Part shown: piece after piece, positions 63,636-64,000 of the stretch
Layout: every line of letters begins with the position of its first letter
Numbering within the stretch: the stretch's first letter is position 1
Assembly: GCF_019209835.1 (NCBI RefSeq)
Contig: NZ_JAHUTS010000003.1
Span: 186,001-250,000, forward strand
Source: Enterovibrio paralichthyis
GTDB taxonomy: Bacteria; Pseudomonadota; Gammaproteobacteria; Enterobacterales; Vibrionaceae
DNA length: 64,000 nt
Direction of reading: 5' to 3'
Notes under the pieces: model-generated
Told to the model about the DNA's origin: nothing
What the model saw: only the letters and a program-made list of their open reading frames with translations
Databases searched by the model: none
Made by a program: the position numbers and the translations under genes

Positions 63636-64000
63636 TTACAGATCGAGATATAAACGCAGCATGTCTTTGTGCTGGATTCCGTTTTCCCACACCGGCTCTT
63701 CGTAGTTATCCAGAAAATGGTTTTTCACCACGCTTTCCACCCGAAAACCCAAACGCTGATAAAACGCCAACTGGTAGCCGAATGTACCGGTTCCTAGCTC
63801 AATCCGCTTTATGTCACGGGCTTTGAGCGAGGTAAGCACATAGCGCATCAGCCTGGTGCCCCAGTTTTTTCCCTGCAGATCCGGAGAGATAGCCAGGTTG
63901 GAAAGCTCCGCGACATGGCTTTTTTCCGGCGTTACCACACAGGCACCGACCACGTTTTCCTTATCCAATACCCCAAAACACCAGGAATCGAGCAGATAAG
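63636..64000 (-). CDS. GNAT-family N-acetyltransferase (5' partial)
   Basis: The frame stays open to the right window edge, so the N-terminus is cut. About 121 residues remain. GNAT core: VVGACVV, ELSNLAISPDLQGKNWGTRLMRYVL (acetyl-CoA loop, here QGKNWG instead of Q/RxxGxG/A), then ELGTGTFGYQLAFYQRLGFRV. The substrate is not predictable. It is convergent with cutA, with 13 bases between stops. Confidence 0.88.
   Translation of the reverse strand, partial: YLLDSWCFGVLDKENVVGACVVTPEKSHVAELSNLAISPDLQGKNWGTRLMRYVLTSLKARDIKRIELGTGTFGYQLAFYQRLGFRVESVVKNHFLDNYEEPVWENGIQHKDMLRLYLDL

Overview
The window reads as chromosomal DNA of a marine gammaproteobacterium, most likely a member of the Vibrionaceae (Grimontia/Enterovibrio/Photobacterium-like). 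This is inferred from gene types (MetC, Mak, QmcA/NfeD, ImuA-ImuB-DnaE2, large type I secreted RTX/VCBS proteins) and not from a marker gene. No rRNA, tRNA, CRISPR array or intact insertion sequence was recognised. Almost all genes have recognisable Shine-Dalgarno sequences and several transcription units end in clear intrinsic terminators.

Layout. (1) 1-13000: the 3' 9.7 kb of a giant SpvB/TcdB-type Rhs protein whose exchangeable C-terminus is a nucleotidyltransferase-fold toxin. A probable cognate immunity gene follows, then an AT-richer array of four small immunity-like genes, one of them SMI1/KNR4 (SUKH). The array is punctuated by degenerate copies of a short repeat carrying AGTGTCTGTCCC. 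(2) 13024-18300: SOS mutasome operon imuA-imuB-dnaE2 with a full LexA box. (3) 18354-21445: a two-gene Alg8/Alg44-like unit, a polysaccharide synthase plus a PilZ (c-di-GMP) membrane-fusion partner. (4) 21866-27407: a small orphan gene, then a receiver-hemerythrin regulator and a 1312-residue hybrid sensor kinase. (5) 27533-29805: araC-azlC-azlD and a cspA-family cold-shock gene. (6) 30397-37982: mak fructokinase, qmcA-nfeD, and a sucrose locus (LacI repressor divergent from hydrolase, PTS IIBC and fructokinase). (7) 38034-44019: a periplasmic binding protein with a hybrid kinase, metC, a monooxygenase-fold gene and a DsbA-like lipoprotein. (8) 44204-62106: a biofilm/adhesion island with a 3455-residue LapA-like VCBS adhesin, a triple-receiver HPt pseudokinase, a REC-GGDEF-EAL protein and a second RTX protein. 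(9) 62135-64000: a DUF1223 protein, a heptanucleotide tandem repeat upstream of a small lipoprotein, cutA and a truncated GNAT gene.

How the genes work together. Much of the window deals with surface behaviour and signalling. The PilZ-containing Alg44-like protein, the GGDEF-EAL protein and the adhesin with a LapG-type TAAG site would all respond to c-di-GMP, although no LapD, LapG or type I exporter is present here. The three large phosphorelay proteins (22459-26397, 38034-40667, 54955-57651) each carry unusual or degenerate modules. The Rhs locus is a typical polymorphic-toxin locus with accumulated orphan immunity genes. The least explained items are the triple-receiver pseudokinase between two retention-module proteins, the beta-propeller-like insert inside the adhesin, the immunity-array repeat, and the (AAAGACC)n tract in a divergent promoter region.
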